From: Pseudarthrobacter sp. NIBRBAC000502772
GTDB taxonomy: Bacteria; Actinomycetota; Actinomycetes; Actinomycetales; Micrococcaceae
Assembly (NCBI RefSeq): GCF_006517235.1
Contig: NZ_CP041188.1
Location: 3,038,001-3,102,000 of the forward strand
Direction: 5' to 3'
Length of the DNA stretch: 64,000 nucleotides
This document shows, piece after piece, positions 1 through 8,960 of this stretch; the first letter of the stretch is position 1, and the number at the start of each line of letters is the position of its first letter. The position numbers were made by a program, and so were the translations under genes. The notes beneath the pieces are model-generated. The model saw nothing but the letters and a program-made list of their open reading frames with translations, ran no database searches and was not told the DNA's origin.

Positions 1-1242
1 TGGTTCGAAGCTGCCGGGATCGACGCCGACAAGCGCAACGAGATCGTAGTCAGCACACCGGACTTCTTCAGTGGGGCCGCTGGCCTGCTGGAGTCCGAAC
101 CGCTCTCCGTGTGGCAGGAGTGGCTGGCCCTGCGGGTCATCAACGGCGCCGCGCCGTACCTGTCCTCCGAGTTCGTGGATGCCAATTTTGCCTTCTACGG
201 AACAACCATCAGCGGCACGCCGCGGAACAAGGACCGCTGGAAGCGCGCCGTCGCCGTCGTCGAAGCTGCACTCGGTGAGGCCGTTGGGCAGATCTACGTC
301 TCGAAGCACTTCCCCGAAACCCACAAGGCCCGCATGCAGACCCTGGTGGCCAACCTGATCGAGGCCTACCGGCAGTCCATCACCGGTCTTGCCTGGATGG
401 GTGAGGAAACAAAAGCCGAGGCGCTGCGGAAACTGGGGGCTTTCCGCGCCAAGATCGGCTACCCCGACAAGTGGATCGATTACTCCGCGGTGGAAATCGA
501 CCCGCTGGACCTTCTGGGGAACGTGGAGCGGGCCCACAATGCCGACGTCGACCGCCACCTGGATGAGGTGGGCAAACCGGTAGACCTTAACAAGTGGCTC
601 ATGACACCGCAGACGGTCAACGCGTACTACCACCCGATGCTCAACGAGATCGTCTTCCCGGCCGCTATCCTGCAGCCACCGTTCTTCACAGCCGACGCCG
701 ACGACGCCGTCAATTACGGTGGCATTGGAGCGGTGATCGGCCACGAGATCGGCCACGGTTTTGATGACCAGGGGTCGCAGTTCGACGGCGGCGGCGCGCT
801 GCGGAACTGGTGGACCGAGGATGACCGGACCGCCTTTGAGAAGCTCACAGCCAAACTGGTGGCACAGTACGACGAGTTGTCCCCCTATGCGGCGCCGGGG
901 CACAACGTCAACGGCAAGCTGACGCTGGGGGAGAACATCGGCGACCTTGGTGGCCTGACCATCGCCTACAAGGCTTACCTGCTCAGCCTTGACGGCAAGG
1001 AACCGGAAGTGCTGGACGGACTGACGGGGCAGCAGCGGTTCTTCGCGTCCTGGGCAGCCGGCTGGCGGCAGGTGATCCGGTCGGAAGAGGCCATCAGGAG
1101 GCTCGCCACGGATCCCCACTCCCCCAACGAGTTCAGGACCAACGCCATCGCCAAGAACCTGGACGCCTTCCACCAGGCCTTTGGCGTGACCGACCAGGAT
1201 GGCATGTGGATGCCGCAGGACGCTCGCGTCAGCATCTGGTAA
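1..1242 (+). CDS. M13 family metallopeptidase (neprilysin/PepO-like), 5' end outside window
   Basis: The frame is open from the first base, so the N-terminus lies outside the window and 413 residues are visible. A zinc-binding HEIGH motif is encoded at 742-756. The third-ligand motif GENIGDLGG follows, with its Glu codon at 931. The protein ends in an aromatic tail (VSIW), as M13 peptidases usually do. Family knowledge: M13 enzymes are zinc endopeptidases that cut small peptides, and bacterial forms may be cytoplasmic or exported. The localisation cannot be judged here because the start is missing. The gene converges on the LCP gene and shares a strong hairpin with it. Confidence 0.93.
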   Translation, partial: WFEAAGIDADKRNEIVVSTPDFFSGAAGLLESEPLSVWQEWLALRVINGAAPYLSSEFVDANFAFYGTTISGTPRNKDRWKRAVAVVEAALGEAVGQIYVSKHFPETHKARMQTLVANLIEAYRQSITGLAWMGEETKAEALRKLGAFRAKIGYPDKWIDYSAVEIDPLDLLGNVERAHNADVDRHLDEVGKPVDLNKWLMTPQTVNAYYHPMLNEIVFPAAILQPPFFTADADDAVNYGGIGAVIGHEIGHGFDDQGSQFDGGGALRNWWTEDDRTAFEKLTAKLVAQYDELSPYAAPGHNVNGKLTLGENIGDLGGLTIAYKAYLLSLDGKEPEVLDGLTGQQRFFASWAAGWRQVIRSEEAIRRLATDPHSPNEFRTNAIAKNLDAFHQAFGVTDQDGMWMPQDARVSIW

Positions 1243-1251
1243 GCACCCTCC

Positions 1252-1299
1252 AGACATACAGAGAGGCGGGGCCGCCTGGCCCCGCCTCTCTGTATGTCT
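1252..1299. terminator. Bidirectional intrinsic terminator hairpin
   Basis: A perfect 22-bp inverted repeat (arms 1252-1273 and 1278-1299) encloses the 4-nt loop GCCT. It lies between the stop of the M13 peptidase (+) and the stop of the LCP gene (-), 10 bases after the first. There is no T-tract on either side, so termination would rely on stem strength. Confidence 0.85.
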
Positions 1300-1313
1300 A
1301 CTGGGTGCTGCCG

Positions 1314-2885
1314 TCAGTCCTGGACGATCAGCACGGGGTTGGCCTGCTGGCACACCGTATCGCCGGCCGTCTGGTTGACGATGTCCTCGGGCAAGGCCAC
1401 GCCCGCGCCGGCGCCGTAGGTTGCCCCGGTGGTGAAGTCCGTTCCAAGGTAGACCTGCACTCCGGCGACGCGGGGTGCCAGCTGGACCTGCGCGGCCGGA
1501 ATACCCAGCAGCGCAGCCACGTCGGCTGCGACGTCGGCGAACTCAGTACCGTAGTAGACAACGCTCTGAGCCACCGGCGCGGCTTCCAACGGCCCGGATT
1601 GGGTGAAGCCTCCGGTGATCAAGGCCTGCACGATTTCCTGTGAGCGTCCCGGGACGCCGCTGCCGTTGGCCACGGTGACCGGTTGCAGCGCCTTGTCATA
1701 CGGCGGCACCGCCGGTGTTGTTTCTGTTGGAGTGGCTGTTGTTTCCGTGGGCGCCGGGGACGGCGTTGTGGGCGCTGTTGGATCCGTGAGGTCCACGTCC
1801 TCGCGGAGGGCCGCAAACAGCTGGGACCCTGCGGGCTCCGCAATCTGCAGGCGGTTGATGTCCGTGACTGCCGGCGTGGTGGGCACGGCCACAAACGCCA
1901 CCTTGCTGATGTCGATGTCCTTAAGCCGGCTACCGATACTCACGAGCGACGGCACGGAGGCCAGCCCCTCATCCACCGTGAGGTTCTTGGTCACTACATC
2001 GGCAATGGTCAGCATTTTAGAGGGGTCGGACAGTGTGCCGTCGTCCTTGATCTTGCGCGTGAGGGAGGACAGGAATCCCTGCTGTGCCCGGATCCGGCCC
2101 AGGTCGCCGCCGTCGGCAAAGGCATGGCGGGTCCGCAGGAAGGCAAGGGCCATTTCGCCCTTAACGGCGGACGTACCCTTCGGCAGGCGCAGCCGGGAGT
2201 CAGGATCGTAGACGGCGTCACTGATGCACACGTCAACGCCGCCCACCGTGTTGGAGAGTTCCTTCACGGCGGTGAAGTCCGCCATCATGAAGTGATCGAT
2301 CTCCAGTCCAGTCAGTTTGTTGACCGTGTCCACGGCGCAGCCGATGCCGGCTTCGTTCATGGCCTCGTTGATCATGACACCGTTGCGGGCAGGAAAAGTC
2401 CGTTTGGTCTTCTGGTCGGTGCACTCCGGAATATCGACCAGTAGGTCCCGGGGGAAGCTGATGACGCTGACGCGCTTATTGTCGGCCGATACGTCCATCA
2501 GCATCATGACGTCGGACTTGCCGTAACCTGTCGAGTCGTCCACGGCGCCGTACTCCGCGTTGGCGCCGTCCCTGGTATCGGAGCCAAGGATCAGGATCTG
2601 CATCCGATCCGATTTGTCGTCCGATGGGTTCGCGCCACCGGCGTTCAGCGGCGCCGTAGTGATGTTCGACTGGAACCGTAGATACCAGTAGCCCGCGAAG
2701 CCAAGACCGCCGACCACCAGGATAGTGACCACCGCAGTGGTCACCTTCAGCCAGGCCGGCATCCGGCTCCGGGATCCGAGATGCCGGGCAACGCCGACGG
2801 CGGTAGCGTCAGCGTGGCGGGACACCGGACCGGTCCCGGCTGACGCGTCAGCTCCGTACTCGCGATTGTCGCGGCCTCGCCCCAT
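1314..2885 (-). CDS. LytR-CpsA-Psr (LCP) family cell-wall ligase with LytR_C domain
   Basis: The 523-residue protein has a short basic cytoplasmic N-terminus, one membrane segment at about residues 47-69, and then an extracytoplasmic LCP catalytic domain. That domain contains ILILGSDTRDG, the SFPRDLLVDIP region and the conserved FLRTRHAF arginines. A Pro/Thr-rich linker follows at about 375-395, then a C-terminal LytR_C domain beginning near VTVANGSGVPGR. Family knowledge: LCP proteins transfer undecaprenyl-linked polymers, in Actinobacteria mainly arabinogalactan-type or teichoic polymers, onto peptidoglycan. The start has a GGAAGG ribosome site. The exact polymer cannot be inferred. Confidence 0.93.
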   Translation of the reverse strand: MGRGRDNREYGADASAGTGPVSRHADATAVGVARHLGSRSRMPAWLKVTTAVVTILVVGGLGFAGYWYLRFQSNITTAPLNAGGANPSDDKSDRMQILILGSDTRDGANAEYGAVDDSTGYGKSDVMMLMDVSADNKRVSVISFPRDLLVDIPECTDQKTKRTFPARNGVMINEAMNEAGIGCAVDTVNKLTGLEIDHFMMADFTAVKELSNTVGGVDVCISDAVYDPDSRLRLPKGTSAVKGEMALAFLRTRHAFADGGDLGRIRAQQGFLSSLTRKIKDDGTLSDPSKMLTIADVVTKNLTVDEGLASVPSLVSIGSRLKDIDISKVAFVAVPTTPAVTDINRLQIAEPAGSQLFAALREDVDLTDPTAPTTPSPAPTETTATPTETTPAVPPYDKALQPVTVANGSGVPGRSQEIVQALITGGFTQSGPLEAAPVAQSVVYYGTEFADVAADVAALLGIPAAQVQLAPRVAGVQVYLGTDFTTGATYGAGAGVALPEDIVNQTAGDTVCQQANPVLIVQD

Positions 2886-2984
2886 GTGTGGTGTACCTTC
2901 CTCGAAAAAATTGAATCCGGCCTATTTTAGTTGCCCAGTCTGGGAACTTCCCGACGACCGGCCGGGTAAAGCGAAAAGGCAGCG

Positions 2985-3959
2985 TCAGAAGCCGAGCTTG
3001 ACCAACTGCTTCGGGTCGCGCTGCCAGTCCTTGGCCACCTTCACATGCAGGTCAAGGTAGATGCGGGCACCGAGCAGCGCCTCGATCCCCTTGCGTGCAT
3101 TGGTGCCGACTTCGCGGAGCCGTGCACCGCCCTTGCCGATGATGATGGCCTTCTGGGACGAACGTTCCACATAGAGATTAACGCGGACGTCGAGGAAGGG
3201 CCTGTCTTCGGGCCGGCCCTCACGCGGAACAATTTCATCGACGACGACGGCCAGGGAGTGGGGCAGTTCGTCGCGGACGCCTTCGAGGGCAGCTTCCCGA
3301 ATGAGCTCGGCGATCATCACGGCTTCGGGTTCGTCCGTCAGGTGACCGTCCGGATAAAGGGGCGGCGACGCCGGCATGTGGCTGATCAGGACGTCTGCGA
3401 GCGTGTCCACCTGGAAGCCGTCGGTGGCGGAGACGGGGACGATGTCCTTCCAGCCGTCCTCGCCGATGACATCCCGGCCCAGTGCTGCGACGGCGAGCAA
3501 CTGCTCGGTGAGCGCCTGCCGGTCCACTGTGTCCGCCTTGGTGACGATCGCGATGACCGGCTTGTTGCCGATGGCGGCGAGCTGGGCGGCGATGTACTTG
3601 TCGCCCGGGCCGATTTTCTCGTTGGCGGGCAGGCAGAAGCCGATCGCGTCGACCTCGGCGAGGGTGTCGGCGACGAGTTCGTTCAGCCGCTTTCCCAACA
3701 GGGTGCGGGGGCGGTGCAGGCCCGGGGTATCCACCAGGATCAGCTGGGCGTCATCGCGGTGCACGATCCCCCGGATGGTGTGGCGCGTGGTCTGCGGCTT
3801 GGCGGAGGTGATCGCCACCTTCTGGCCGACCAGTGCGTTCGTCAGGGTTGATTTTCCCGCGTTAGGCCGCCCCACGAGGACCGCAAAGCCTGCCCTATAG
3901 CCGTCGAAGTCTTTGGCGGCCGAATCCGGGTTGGCCGGACGATTACTTTTCTTGCTCAC
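2985..3959 (-). CDS. era: GTPase Era
   Basis: This 324-residue Ras-like GTPase helps mature 16S rRNA and assemble the 30S subunit. G1 is GRPNAGKS, G2 lies in the KPQTTRH region, G3 is DTPG and G4 is TKAD. The C-terminal KH domain carries IIIGKGGARLREVG and ends in the typical LVKLGF. A GTG start at 3959 is chosen because AGGGAG lies about 6 bases upstream and family members begin just ahead of the G1 loop. The frame continues open to 4172, but that extension is the shadow of the upstream gene. The start overlaps the end of the CBS-domain gene by 17 bp, which indicates translational coupling. Confidence 0.97.
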   Translation of the reverse strand: MSKKSNRPANPDSAAKDFDGYRAGFAVLVGRPNAGKSTLTNALVGQKVAITSAKPQTTRHTIRGIVHRDDAQLILVDTPGLHRPRTLLGKRLNELVADTLAEVDAIGFCLPANEKIGPGDKYIAAQLAAIGNKPVIAIVTKADTVDRQALTEQLLAVAALGRDVIGEDGWKDIVPVSATDGFQVDTLADVLISHMPASPPLYPDGHLTDEPEAVMIAELIREAALEGVRDELPHSLAVVVDEIVPREGRPEDRPFLDVRVNLYVERSSQKAIIIGKGGARLREVGTNARKGIEALLGARIYLDLHVKVAKDWQRDPKQLVKLGF

Positions 3960-5274
3960 GTGGAACTCCCTGCTGGGTTGCTTTCGCCTCGTCGAGGAGG
4001 TCTTCAAGGTCAGTGTCTGCTTTTGGTACTGCTGAGGCAATGATGTGGCTGACGCGGTTGCGGCGGCCCTCGAGCCGTTCGGCGAGCAGCGAGATGCCGC
4101 CCACCTCCACGCGGCTGCCCACAATGGGAACGCGGCCCAGGGCCTTGGCGAGCAGCCCGCCCACAGTGTCAACCTCGTCGTCGTCGAGCTCTATGTCGAA
4201 CAGTTCTCCGAGGTCGTCGATGCTCATCCGGGCGCTCACCCGGTAGGAACCGCCGCCCAGGGCCACGGCCTCGGCGCTTTCCGTGTCATACTCGTCCACG
4301 ATTTCGCCGACAATTTCCTCGATGAGGTCCTCCAGGGTGACAAGGCCGGCCGTGCCGCCGTATTCGTCGATCACGATGGCAACGTGTGTTGACTCCTTCT
4401 GCAGTTCCCGCAGCAGATCGCTCACCGGCTTGGACTCCGGGACGTACCGGACCTCGCGGGCCAAGGCTTCGACCGGGGGCGGTTCGTCGTCGGGTCCGAG
4501 CTCATGGAGCGTCGCCGCAACGTCCTTGAGGTACACGATTCCGAGGATCTGGTCCGTGTTGTCGCGGATCACCGGGATCCGTGAATAGCCCGACCGCAGG
4601 AACATTGACATGGCCCGCCTGAGGCTGGAGCCGGCGTCGATGCTGAGGATATCCGTCCGGGGCACCATCACGGCGCGCACCAGGGTGTCGCCGAAGTCAA
4701 AGACTGATTGGATCATTTCAGCTTCGGTGTCTTCGATCATGTCCGATTCGGATGCGCGGTCCACAAGTTCGCGGAATTCCTGTTCGCTGAAGAACGCGTC
4801 ATCACCTGCCGGAGCGCCGGGAGCGGCGGCACTGCCCAGCGCCACGAGCCACCCCGGGATGGGTCCAAGGACCCACGTCAGTGACCTGATCAGCGGCGCT
4901 GTGGAGCGGACGACTGCGGCCGAATGGAGCCTGCCGAGCTGCCGCGGGGAAACGCCGACGATGACGAAGCCAAGCAGGGCCATGATCCCAGTGGCGGCCA
5001 GCCCGGCCAGCCAGACGTTGTCCAGCAGGCTGTGGAGCAGGACGGCCACCGCTACGGCTGAAGCCATCTCGAACCAGACCCGCCAGAACCGTAGGGCCCG
5101 GATATGCGCCACCGGCTGGGCCAGGATGCGCTTCATGGCGTTTCCGCGGCTTTTCAGCAGGGCGTCTTCGGCGTCATGCCGGGAAAGGAACGTGAACGCG
5201 GCTTCGGCTGCGGTCAGGAGTGCTGCGGTACCGAGGAACGCCAGGGCCATGCCGACAAGGAGCAGGGGCGTCAC
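3943..5274 (-). CDS. Hemolysin-family (CNNM/CorC-type) membrane protein with CBS pair
   Basis: In 443 residues this has an N-terminal CNNM transmembrane domain (hydrophobic segments at about 1-30, 65-85, 88-110 and 130-150), a CBS pair (about 205-330, including TDILSID and IVIDEYGGTAGLVTLEDL) and a C-terminal CorC_HlyC transporter-associated domain. The 'hemolysin' name is historical; characterised members are implicated in Mg2+/Co2+ efflux, and the substrate here is unproven. It starts with GTG in a GTGA overlap with the ybeY stop. It belongs to the phoH-ybeY-CNNM-era operon that is widespread in Actinobacteria. Confidence 0.93.
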   Translation of the reverse strand: MTPLLLVGMALAFLGTAALLTAAEAAFTFLSRHDAEDALLKSRGNAMKRILAQPVAHIRALRFWRVWFEMASAVAVAVLLHSLLDNVWLAGLAATGIMALLGFVIVGVSPRQLGRLHSAAVVRSTAPLIRSLTWVLGPIPGWLVALGSAAAPGAPAGDDAFFSEQEFRELVDRASESDMIEDTEAEMIQSVFDFGDTLVRAVMVPRTDILSIDAGSSLRRAMSMFLRSGYSRIPVIRDNTDQILGIVYLKDVAATLHELGPDDEPPPVEALAREVRYVPESKPVSDLLRELQKESTHVAIVIDEYGGTAGLVTLEDLIEEIVGEIVDEYDTESAEAVALGGGSYRVSARMSIDDLGELFDIELDDDEVDTVGGLLAKALGRVPIVGSRVEVGGISLLAERLEGRRNRVSHIIASAVPKADTDLEDLLDEAKATQQGVPREQEK

Positions 5275-5744
5275 TGCGTGGTCTCGGCAGGTGCTTCTTT
5301 GCCGGTGAAGCCGGAAAGCAGCTGGCGCTGGAGGCCGAACATTTCTTCCTTTTCCTCGGGCTCTGCGTGGTCATAGCCGAGCAGGTGGAGGATCCCATGC
5401 GTGGTCAGCAGCAGCATCTCATCCTGCAGGGAGTGCCCGGCAGTGACGGCCTGCACCTGAGCCACCTGGGGGCAGACGGCGATGTCACCCAGCATCCCCT
5501 GGGGAGTGGGCCGGTCCGGCGTGCCGGGGGTCAGCTCGTCCATGGGGACCGAGAGCACATCGGTGGATCCCGGCTCGTCCATAAGCTCGATGTGGAGCTT
5601 TTCCATGGCGGGTTCATCCACCAGGAGAATGGAGAGTTCAGCCTGCGGGTGGATGTACAGCTGCTCAAAAACGTACCGGGACAGCGCTACGAGCTCCGCT
5701 TCATCAACCTGGATGCCGGATTCGTTGTTTACTTCAATGCTCAC
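5271..5744 (-). CDS. ybeY: Endoribonuclease YbeY (rRNA maturation factor)
   Basis: The 157-residue metalloendoribonuclease has the signature zinc site HGILHLLGYDH near residue 115 and the upstream DVLSVPMDE motif. Known role: 16S rRNA 3'-end maturation and ribosome quality control. The GTG start overlaps the phoH stop by 4 bp (GTGA) and its own stop overlaps the next start the same way. The whole unit is therefore translationally coupled. Confidence 0.97.
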   Translation of the reverse strand: MSIEVNNESGIQVDEAELVALSRYVFEQLYIHPQAELSILLVDEPAMEKLHIELMDEPGSTDVLSVPMDELTPGTPDRPTPQGMLGDIAVCPQVAQVQAVTAGHSLQDEMLLLTTHGILHLLGYDHAEPEEKEEMFGLQRQLLSGFTGKEAPAETTQ

Positions 5745-6826
5745 GCGCTTTCCCCCCGCTTTACCCGGCTTACCGAGTGTTTTACTTTGTTCCGCTGGAC
5801 ATCGTCCCAGAGACTGTAGGCACGCACGATGTCGCCCACAAGCCGGTGGCGGACCACGTCCGTGTCGTCCAGGAGGGTGAAGTTTACGTCCTCGATCCCC
5901 TGCAGGATCTCCTCCACGATCCGCAGCCCCGAGCGTGTGCCGAAGGGCAGGTCCACCTGGGTGACGTCTCCGGTGACCACCATTTTGGACCCGAAACCCA
6001 AACGCGTGAGGAACATCTTCATCTGTTCAGGTGTGGTGTTCTGCGCTTCGTCCAGGATGATGAAGGCGTCGTTGAGCGTGCGTCCTCGCATGTAAGCCAG
6101 CGGCGCCACTTCGATGGTCCCGGCGGCCATCAGGCGCGGGATGGACTCGGGGTCCATCATGTCGTGCAGCGCGTCGTACAGCGGGCGCAGATAGGGATCG
6201 ATCTTGTCGCTCAGGGTACCCGGCAGGAACCCCAGCCGCTCGCCGGCCTCGACTGCGGGCCGGGTCAGGATAATACGGCTGACTTCTTTCTGCTGCAGCG
6301 CCTGGACGGCCTTGGCCATCGCGAGGTACGTCTTACCCGTGCCTGCAGGGCCAATCCCGAAGATCACCGTGTTCGCATCAATCGCGTCCACGTAGTTCTT
6401 CTGGTTCAGCGTCTTGGGCCGTATGGTCTTCCCCCTGCTGGAGAGGATGTCATGGGTGAGGACGTCCACAGGGTTCTGCAATGACTGGCTGCGGAGCAAG
6501 GCGACGAGCTGGTGCAACACCGCGGGGCTGATGACTGTGCCACGGGCCACGAGGCCGCGCACTTCATGCAGCAGCCGCATGATGCGGGGAACTTCGTTGG
6601 CAGGGCCGCTGAGGGACAGTTCGTTTCCGCGGACGTGGAAGTTAACGGACGGGAACTGCTCTTCGATGTAACGCAGGGCCTCGTCATGGCTGCCGAGCGA
6701 TTGGACCATCTGATCGGAGTTGTCAAAGAGAACCACCTCCGTCCGGACACCGGGAAGTGAATGGGGGAATTCTCCGGCGGCGCGGTCAGTATTGAGCCGG
6801 CGCTTTCCGTTCGCTGATTCAGTCAT
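5741..6826 (-). CDS. phoH: PhoH family ATPase
   Basis: The 361-residue protein has a PhoH-type P-loop domain with Walker A GPAGTGKT and Walker B IILDEAQN. The N-terminal part (FHVRGNELSLSG) resembles the KH-like region seen in PhoH1 proteins. Family knowledge: PhoH is an ATPase with proposed RNA-helicase/RNase-associated roles, and the fixed linkage with ybeY and era points to RNA metabolism. It is the first gene of the minus-strand operon running to era, so the promoter should lie in 6827-7197. Confidence 0.94.
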   Translation of the reverse strand: MTESANGKRRLNTDRAAGEFPHSLPGVRTEVVLFDNSDQMVQSLGSHDEALRYIEEQFPSVNFHVRGNELSLSGPANEVPRIMRLLHEVRGLVARGTVISPAVLHQLVALLRSQSLQNPVDVLTHDILSSRGKTIRPKTLNQKNYVDAIDANTVIFGIGPAGTGKTYLAMAKAVQALQQKEVSRIILTRPAVEAGERLGFLPGTLSDKIDPYLRPLYDALHDMMDPESIPRLMAAGTIEVAPLAYMRGRTLNDAFIILDEAQNTTPEQMKMFLTRLGFGSKMVVTGDVTQVDLPFGTRSGLRIVEEILQGIEDVNFTLLDDTDVVRHRLVGDIVRAYSLWDDVQRNKVKHSVSRVKRGESA

Positions 6827-7197
6827 GGTGCTGGCCCGCAGGCCCGTGGTCCCCTCCAGTTCGAAAAATTAAGTGCGCCGGCTGCTGCGTGGGGGCTGTT
6901 GCCGAGCATGCAGGAGCCAGCGGAGTCCTTCCATCTTACGCCAGGAGGCACCTCCCGGCAGCGTCAGGCGGTCCCCGGCGAGGGTGCCCGTCACCGGCAT
7001 ACTGCGGGACGGTTGGCGTCATTAGGTATCAACTTCATATCGGGCTCATATCGTTCCCGTTGCAGTTGGGCCGGCAGCCCGGATTCGGTCCTTTTGGCGG
7101 AGCTGGCTATGCGATGCTGGAAATCACAGCCGTCCGGGGACCGGCTCACGGGGCCCAGGCCTCGCCATTTCACAGCCGGAAAGGACAGGCCACGAGA
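6827..7197. other. Divergent intergenic region phoH / GerMN lipoprotein
   Basis: This 371-bp stretch separates two divergently transcribed units and must hold their promoters. I see no convincing -35/-10 pair, RNA gene or repeat. An upstream extension of the lipoprotein frame is open through here, but it lacks any signal-peptide or domain character. Confidence 0.5.
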
Positions 7198-8154
7198 GTG
7201 CCGGAAACAGCGACCCCCCTCAGTGCCAGGCGCGTCGCGCCGCGTTTTCGTCCGCAACGTTTCCTGGGCCTGCTGCCAGCATTCCTCCTTCTCAGCGGTT
7301 GTATCGCGGACCCCAGCCCTGAGCCCAACCTGACGGCAAACTCCAGTGCTGCCGCCACCGGCTCCCCGGGGGCACCTTCCACCAGCGCGCCCCTGGAAAC
7401 CACACAGTCCTCGAATAAGGCCCCGGTCTACTGGATTGGCCGAAGCAACAGCAACGTGTTCCTATACCGGGAGTTCCGGGACGTGCCGGAGCAGGAGAAT
7501 CCAGTGACCCGCGCCCTGCGGGCCATGATGTCCGAGAAGCCGCTGGACCCGGATTTCTTCACGCCCTGGCAGGATCCCGAAAAACTCGCCTCGTCCATCT
7601 CCGGCAAGAACGTCATTACCGTCGACGTCTCGGAGGATGCCTTTAACAGCAATCTCGACGCCGACATGGCCGGCCGCGCCATTCAGCAGCTGGTCTTTAC
7701 CGCTACGGCAGCGGCCGCGAGTTCCGGCCTGATCGATTCCGGCCAGCAGATCCAGGTCAGGATCCTGGTGGATAGCCACACCGATTACGTTGCCTTCGAC
7801 CACGTCCAGCTTGGCGACCCCATGTCCCGAGCCGCCGGAATGGTGGCGCCCGTGTGGATCATCGATCCGCAGGAAGGGACTGATTTGGCCGGCGGAAGCG
7901 TCAAGATCACGGGCCGCAGCACGGTTCCGGGCGGTAAACTCCGCTGGCAGATCCTGCGGGCCGAAGCGAACGGGAACAAGGCGCCCTACCTGACCGGGGA
8001 GACCACTGCAGCTGCCGAAGCCGCCCAGTCCGGAGTCTTTACCCTTGCCCTTAGCCTGTCCTCGGGGAGTTACGAGCTCCGCGTTTCGCAGGTGGATGCG
8101 GCCGGCACCAGCCAGGAGCTGAATGTGGATACGCGGAACTTCAACGTCCGGTAA
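7198..8154 (+). CDS. GerMN and Gmad2 domain lipoprotein
   Basis: The GTG start at 7198 gives a 35-residue signal peptide ending in the lipobox LLLSGC. Longer starts would bury this signal. A low-complexity Ser/Thr/Ala linker is followed by a GerMN domain (about residues 75-205, VTRALRAMM to the QIQVRILVD region). A Gmad2 immunoglobulin-like domain follows at about 217-310 (VWIIDPQEGTDL, then SGVFTLALSL). Family knowledge: GerMN/Gmad2 are extracytoplasmic domains first seen in spore-germination proteins; in non-sporulating Actinobacteria such lipoproteins have no settled role. An AAAGGA sits 12 bases before the start. Confidence 0.85.
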   Translation: MPETATPLSARRVAPRFRPQRFLGLLPAFLLLSGCIADPSPEPNLTANSSAAATGSPGAPSTSAPLETTQSSNKAPVYWIGRSNSNVFLYREFRDVPEQENPVTRALRAMMSEKPLDPDFFTPWQDPEKLASSISGKNVITVDVSEDAFNSNLDADMAGRAIQQLVFTATAAAASSGLIDSGQQIQVRILVDSHTDYVAFDHVQLGDPMSRAAGMVAPVWIIDPQEGTDLAGGSVKITGRSTVPGGKLRWQILRAEANGNKAPYLTGETTAAAEAAQSGVFTLALSLSSGSYELRVSQVDAAGTSQELNVDTRNFNVR

Positions 8155-8175
8155 CAGCCCGCGCAGCAGTCGGCC

Positions 8176-8958
8176 TCAGGATACCGGTGCTGTCCAGCGT
8201 CCCAGTACATCACTCGCCAGAACAACCGCTGCCGGTCCGGCCGTGGATGACCTCAGGACGTGGTGTCCCAAGAGCGCCGTCACGGCGCCGGCGTCGCAAA
8301 GCCGGGTGACTTCGCGGGGACTGATTCCGCCCTCCGGACCAACGATGAGCAGAATTTCCCGGGGTCCGCCGTCAGCCTGGGTGCCCTGCCATGATTCCAG
8401 GACAGACCGGAGCGGCCGGACCGCGTCTTCGTGCAGGATTACGGCCAGATCCGCTGCCGCCACGGCCGCCGCAAGGCCTGGCGTTTCGACGGCGGCGCGC
8501 ACCTCGGGGATCCAGGCGCGGCGTGCCTGCTTGGCGGCGGCAGTGACCACGGACTGCCATTTTGCGTGGGCCTTGGCCGCGCGCTCACCCTTCCAGCGGA
8601 CAATTGATCGCTCGGACTGCCAGGGAACTACGGCATCAATCCCGAGTTCGGTTGCCGTTTCCACGGCCAGTTCATCGCGGTCCCCCTTGGCCAGGGCCTG
8701 CACCAGCACAAGCCGGATGTCGGGCCGGTCCTCCACAACGAGGGCGGAGCATTCCACGGTGAGCTCCGCGGGCGACGCCGACACAACAGTTCCCGTCAGC
8801 CGCCTTCCGGCGCCATCGGCAATGTCCACCGCCTCTCCGGGAGATAGCCGTTTTACGGTCACGGCGTGGCGTGCCTCCGGCCCTTGAAGGACAAAACGGG
8901 CACCGGGCACCAGACCGTCCAGCGACCCGGCACCGCTGAAGAAAACGGGATTGCTCAC
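8176..8958 (-). CDS. rsmE: 16S rRNA (uracil1498-N3)-methyltransferase RsmE
   Basis: The 260-residue SPOUT-class methyltransferase has an N-terminal PUA-like domain followed by the knotted catalytic domain with IVGPEGGISPREV and LGHHVLRSSTAG. Role: N3-methylation of U1498 in helix 44 of 16S rRNA. The GTG start lies 2 bp after the dnaJ stop, so it is co-transcribed with dnaJ and hrcA, as in many Actinobacteria. Confidence 0.96.
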   Translation of the reverse strand: MSNPVFFSGAGSLDGLVPGARFVLQGPEARHAVTVKRLSPGEAVDIADGAGRRLTGTVVSASPAELTVECSALVVEDRPDIRLVLVQALAKGDRDELAVETATELGIDAVVPWQSERSIVRWKGERAAKAHAKWQSVVTAAAKQARRAWIPEVRAAVETPGLAAAVAAADLAVILHEDAVRPLRSVLESWQGTQADGGPREILLIVGPEGGISPREVTRLCDAGAVTALLGHHVLRSSTAGPAAVVLASDVLGRWTAPVS

Positions 8959-8960
8959 CG

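Noticed and set aside
3960..4172. N-terminal extension of Era to an upstream ATG at 4172
   Set aside because: The extension overlaps the CBS-domain gene in another frame and lacks conservation; GTG 3959 has a ribosome site.
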